Below, piece after piece: positions 59,931 through 64,000 of a DNA stretch of 64,000 bases. A model generated the notes under the pieces. It searched no databases. It was given only the letters and a program-made list of their open reading frames with translations, and was not told where the DNA came from. Origin of the DNA: Lichenostomus cassidix. Lineage: Eukaryota; Chordata; Aves; Passeriformes; Meliphagidae. Position numbers and translations under genes: made by a program. Numbering within the stretch: position 1 is the stretch's first letter; each line of letters begins with the position of its first letter. The DNA lies in NCBI GenBank assembly GCA_008360975.2, contig CM039193.1:8732501-8796500 (forward strand), written 5' to 3'.

Positions 59931-60180
59931 GATGGAGAACCGGGGAGGAGACACCGGCAGGGACACGGGGATTGAGCACCGAGAGGGGGATATTTGGGAT
60001 GAAGCACTAGGAAAGGGACACCGTGGATGCTGGGGGTCAGGACCACTAAGCACCAAGGACCACCCACACCGGAGACACCGGAATGGGGAGCACTGGGGGA
60101 CACTGGGAAAGGGAAGACTGGGCATGGGTCCACCGGCGACGGGGACAGCTGGCAACAGAGCCCAGGGCTACCCGGGAAGG
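59910..60180. repeat. Degenerate GGGACAC-rich minisatellite, PRRT3 5' region
   Basis: Loose copies of GGAGACACCGG and GGGACACGGGG units with a period of roughly 25-35 bases, in the presumed first intron of PRRT3. Confidence 0.6.
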
Positions 60181-60327
60181 GACAGCCAAGCTACTGTCTC
60201 TCTCCCTGGGCAGTGGGTGGCCAAGGGCACCGCAGCCCCACAGCCAGTTGTGCGAATCCCGTGGGCAGCTGCTTTGGATCCTGGCTCATCAGACCTCCAT
60301 CCCCACAGGGCCGACTGGGTACTCACC

Positions 60328-63300
60328 ATGGCTGCAGCACAGCTCGTCACCTGGGGGATGCTCCTGGCCACTGGGGTCCCTGCCAAGGCCCAGGGCATGC
60401 TGCCGGCAGGGCTGTCCTTGGGTGGGGACCCCTTGCACAGCCCTGCCTGGGGACAGCAGTGGCCAGGTCCATCCCCCACCTGGGAGGCATCGGGGGAGCC
60501 AAGCGGTGCCGGAGCCCCAAGGAGCGAGCGCTGGGGTGTCAACAACCCCGTGCACTGGTCCCCACCGCTGCAGGCAGGGGATGGCACCAGGGCACCCCTG
60601 GAGATGGAAACCACTACAACAGGCACTGATACCAAGGTCTGGAGAGATGGCAGCACAGTCCCGGCCGTGACAGAGGAGTCGCTCGTTGCCTGGCAAGGAC
60701 ACGAGACTGAAGGCCAGGACAGCTCCCTGCCCCACGGCTCTGCACTGGGGACACCGGGCCTTGAGATGCCCATGGACAGAGGGGCAGACTCACCAGGACC
60801 ACCCTGGGCAGGGCAGGGCCTGTCCCTGTCCAGGCAGAGTGTCTCCAAGACAGTCGGCACCCCCAGCCCCCAGCCAACTGTTTCCACCATTGCCCTGAAC
60901 CCCATGCTGGCGGCACGGATGCTGACAGCAGATGCCCACACAGGAGGACAGCCAGCGACAGAAGAGGCCCTGGTCCTCCCTCAGGATGCACAGCTCACTC
61001 CAGCCAGCAGCCAGTCAGTCCCACTGGGCACTGTCCCTGTCTCCAATCCCACAGGCATGGGGCCATCCTGGGGTCCCCATGCCAGCCCTGGCTCAGTGCA
61101 GATGGTGGGCAGCTGGGGGGACACGGGAGGGCCCCCCAGTCCCTCCCCAGCTCTGCCCAGCTCTGCCCAGCAGCTGTCACACACAGCCCCGTCCTGGGGG
61201 TTGGCTGAGCCCTGGACTCGAGTGTTCCTGTCCCACCAGCGCAGCACCCGAAGGGCCCCACTCAGCCATGCCACCACCAGCCCTGGGGATGTAGCCCCTC
61301 GCACAGACCCTGGGATGACAGGGCAGCGGGGAGCCCAGCCTGCCCCAGGGCCCATCCCCAGCACCAGCCCTGCACCACCTCCCGCCTCCAGCACAGCCAC
61401 CCCCGGCACACCCAGGACAGGTAGGAGCCAGCACAGTGCGGGGGGACCCTTTGGCGGGGACCAAGTTCCCACAGGGGTAGGCACCCTGCTCTGCCCTCTC
61501 TCGCAGGGTTGCTGCCCGAGGAGGACGTCGGCTCCCCGCAGCAGGTCCGGGGTGCTGTGGGGCCTGTGAGTGTCCCAAATGCCACAAAGACAACCCCACA
61601 GCCAACGGCACATCCCACCACAGGGACACTCAGGACAAGGCACTCAGGTGATGTAGAGCTGTGTCCAAGCCCATCCGTTCTGCAGATGCTGTGGGAGTCC
61701 ATCCCTGGGGCGTCGGGGCTGGCTGGGACGATGGCAGCTATCTTGGGCTGACCAGCTGGGACACAGTGACACCTTCAATCAGGATTGCACCTGACAACGG
61801 CCCTAATCTACTCCTGCCCGCAGGGATTAGTGCTAAATGCTCGGTGGGTGGGGGCTTCCCCAGGGGGGTGGGGGATGTGACCGGGGATGTGCCACCCCCT
61901 GCACTGGGCGATCTGACAGAGAACCCTAGGAGGTACTAGTGGGCATAGCCCCAGCCAGCACAGGGTATCCCCCGCTGCAGTGCTGGGGTGCCACAGATGA
62001 TGCATCCCAGTGTGGGGTGCAGATGGGGACCGGGTGCAACCAAGCCCCCACTCCCCACTGACCGTCCCGTCCTTCCTATCTGCAGACACGTCAGGGACAC
62101 GGACCCCAGCCCTCAGCACTGCGACCCCCTCGGCCACGTGGCGACGGGCAGGGATGACGCCTCAGCCAGCCCCTCGAGATCCATCCTCACCGCAGCCGCA
62201 GCCCAGCCGTGCCCCCCGAGATCCATCCTCACCACAGCCCAGCCGTGCCCCCCCGGCGCCGGGGGCCAACGGGACCGGGCTGCGCTGGACCGAGCTGCAG
62301 CACCAACTGGGCTTCTCCTGGGAGGCCCATGTTTATGGGTTGGCTGCCGTCTTCCTGCTGCTGGCGCTGGGCTGCCTGGCCGGGCTGGCGGGGACAGCCA
62401 TCCTGCGGCCCCCACACCTGCCCCACGTTGTGGGGGCTCACGGGCTGCTGCTGGCCGCCTGCCTGCTGCGGGCAACCTTCCTGCTGCTGGATCCCTACGG
62501 GGCACGGGGCCGCCTGCCCTCCCCGGCCCTGCTGCTGCTCAGCACAGCCCCTTTGCCCCTGCTGCTCGCCGCCTTTGCCCTTCTGCTCCAGCGGCTGCAG
62601 CGCCTGGCCCAGCTCCAGCTGCTGCCGGCCCGGCTGCGGGGGCTGCCGGCGCTGGGGGCTGTGGCTGCCCTGCAGAGCGCGGTGATGGGGGCCGCCGACC
62701 TGCTGCCGCCTCGGCTGGGCCTCACCGCCGCGCTGGGGCTGCAGGCGCTGGGCTGCGCGGCGGGGGCTCTGCTGCTGGCGGGGGGGCTCTGGGGGTGCTG
62801 GCGGGTGCTGCGGGCTCCCTGCGAGGGGCCGGGGCCGGGGCCGCAGCCGGGGGCGCGGGCGCTTCTGGCGGCAGCGGTGGCGGGGCTGCCGGTCTGCGGG
62901 CTGCAGCTCTACAGCGCCGTGTGGCTGCGAGGGGTCCTGGGGCCCCCCTGGCGCTTCTCCCGGCCCGGCTGGGCGGCACAGCTCTGGCTGCGGATCGGCG
63001 AGCTGGGCACGGCCCTGGCGCTGCTGGCGGCCGCCGCCGAGCCTGTGTGCTGCCGGTGCCGCCGCCGGAGCCCCGCCGGCCACTCCTGCTGGGCCAAGGC
63101 ACTGCGGTACTTCTGCGCCGGCCGCAAAGCTGAAGCACCCGAATACCCCAACAACTGCTACGACTGGGCCGGTGGCAGCACCGGTGGCACAGGTGTGGAG
63201 CGGACACCCGCCAATGACATCTCCAAGAGCCTCATCCGCAACCCGGCGGAGCAGCTGCCCCTGCGAGCTCTGAAGGACAGCAACGAGGCCTGGGCAGCTG

Positions 63301-63866
63301 GCGCCGGGATGCCGGGGCTCAGCCCCAAGTGTCCCAACATGTTGGCCGCCCGCTCCTGCGCCGCCTTTGAGCAGGGCTCATCCCCCTCGCTAGGAGAGCT
63401 CATCTTCCGCCCGCCGTCCCCCATCGACCTGCGCCGCAGCATCGACCAGGCGCTCTGCCGCCGCCACCTCCTGCACGACGGCCTCTTCGGCCGGCCCCGC
63501 CGCGGCTCCGGCTCCTCACTGCACGGCTCCCCAGCCCCCGACAAGACCCCCAGCTTGGGGCGCATGGTGCGGTGCAGCTCGCTCACGGAGCTGCCCTGCC
63601 CCCGCCAGCCCCCTGGCACCATCACTGTCACCGTCACTGCCTCAGCCAGCTCACTGGAGAGCAGCTCACTGAAGATCAGCTGGAATCCCTGGCGTCATGG
63701 GCTGTCTTCCCCCGACAGCCTGCCCCTGGACGAGGCACCCAGCCGGGCCCCTCTCCTGGTGCCCGCCGGAGCCCCCGGCTGGGAGCGCGAGGGTCCCCGC
63801 GCCTTCCCAGCCCTTGGCAAGGCAGTGGACTCCCGCAGCCTCTCCAGCGACACCATTGAGCTCTGA
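60328..63866 (+). CDS. PRRT3: Proline-rich transmembrane protein 3, three coding exons, 1004 residues
   Basis: Exons 60328-61420, 61507-61647 and 62086-63866, both introns phase 1. The start is the ATG at 60328 (MAAAQLVTWGMLLATGVPAKAQ), 19 bases inside an exon whose acceptor CCATCCCCACAG ends at 60308. It opens a plausible signal peptide, although the frame stays open far upstream by GC bias. Residues 23-480: Pro/Ser/Thr/Gly-rich, probably extracellular and O-glycosylated. From 493 to about 735 there are seven hydrophobic segments beginning at HVYGLAAVFLLLALGC. The tail after WAKALRYF carries NNCYDW, ISKSLIRNPAE, SPIDLRRSIDQALCR, SLKISWNPWRHGLSSPDSLP and terminal SSDTIEL. Tail motifs match human PRRT3 (981 residues, from memory) nearly exactly. 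Function is not well established. AATAAA at 63991. Confidence 0.93.
62178..62252 (+). repeat. In-frame tandem repeat in PRRT3
   Basis: Two copies encoding PRDPSSPQPQPSRAP and RDPSSPQPSRAPP, just before the first membrane segment. The DNA copies are nearly identical (GAGATCCATCCTCACC then CAGCCCAGCCGTGCC), indicating recent duplication. Confidence 0.85.
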
Positions 63867-63990
63867 GCCCGGGACAGGCAGAGACTGGGGGCGCAGGAGG
63901 ATGATGAGACCAGTGTGAGGGTGCGGGGGTCTGATCCTGCACCTCTGCAGGGCCGGGCAGGGGCCGGCTCTATTTGTGCCAAACGAGAGA

Positions 63991-63996
63991 AATAAA
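63991..63996 (+). other. Poly(A) signal of PRRT3
   Basis: AATAAA 125 bases after the PRRT3 stop codon, at the very end of the window, implying a short 3' UTR. Confidence 0.85.
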
Positions 63997-64000
63997 GAGT

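Noticed and set aside
58702..60327. Upstream extension of the PRRT3 frame
   Set aside because: Open only because of CpG-island composition; a splice acceptor at 60308 and a signal-peptide ATG at 60328 mark the true start.
1..64000. tRNA genes, rRNA genes, CRISPR arrays, bacterial operons
   Set aside because: None seen; the window is vertebrate nuclear DNA, and its tandem repeats are microsatellites or minisatellites without spacer structure.

Overview
This is a vertebrate nuclear window, most likely from a bird and probably a songbird. The genes are spliced, with GT-AG introns and CpG-island promoters. Two fragments resemble the 3' end of the avian CR1 LINE, and there is one 584-bp solo LTR of a kind I associate with passerines. 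Gene content matches human 3p21.31 (LAMB2 - CCDC71 - KLHDC8B - IHO1), followed directly by PRRT3, which lies at 3p25.3 in human. Chicken chromosome 12 carries both regions, so I infer the equivalent chromosome here. All ortholog names rest on my recollection of human proteins and on gene order; no database was searched.

Layout. 1-6465 (minus): the 5' part of a laminin beta chain gene (LAMB2 or a LAMB2-like tandem paralog), 20 coding exons from the signal peptide through the N-terminal domain, LE repeats, the LF domain and into the second LE block; the gene continues beyond base 1. 6466-17350: no protein gene recognised; it holds CpG-rich upstream sequence, the solo LTR and a CR1 fragment. 17351-18538 (minus): CCDC71, a single coding exon. 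20.6-21.5 kb: CpG island acting as a probable bidirectional promoter for CCDC71 and for the next gene. 21305-24888 (plus): a five-exon gene for a 346-residue HAD-fold-like protein that I cannot name and know no mammalian counterpart for at this locus. 26751-29620 (plus): KLHDC8B, five coding exons, 353 residues. 29.6-34.4 kb: intergenic, with a minisatellite next to the following gene. 34478-55691 (plus): IHO1 (CCDC36), seven coding exons over 21 kb with AT-rich introns. 60328-63866 (plus): PRRT3, three coding exons, 1004 residues, poly(A) signal just before the window ends.

The genes do not form a pathway. LAMB2 encodes a basement-membrane subunit, KLHDC8B a kelch-propeller protein, IHO1 a meiotic DNA-break factor and PRRT3 a multi-pass membrane protein; CCDC71 and the HAD-like gene are of unknown function. 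The strongest candidates for something undescribed are the HAD-like gene with a substituted catalytic acid, the 51-residue basic exon inside the laminin LF domain, and a possible alternative last exon of IHO1.
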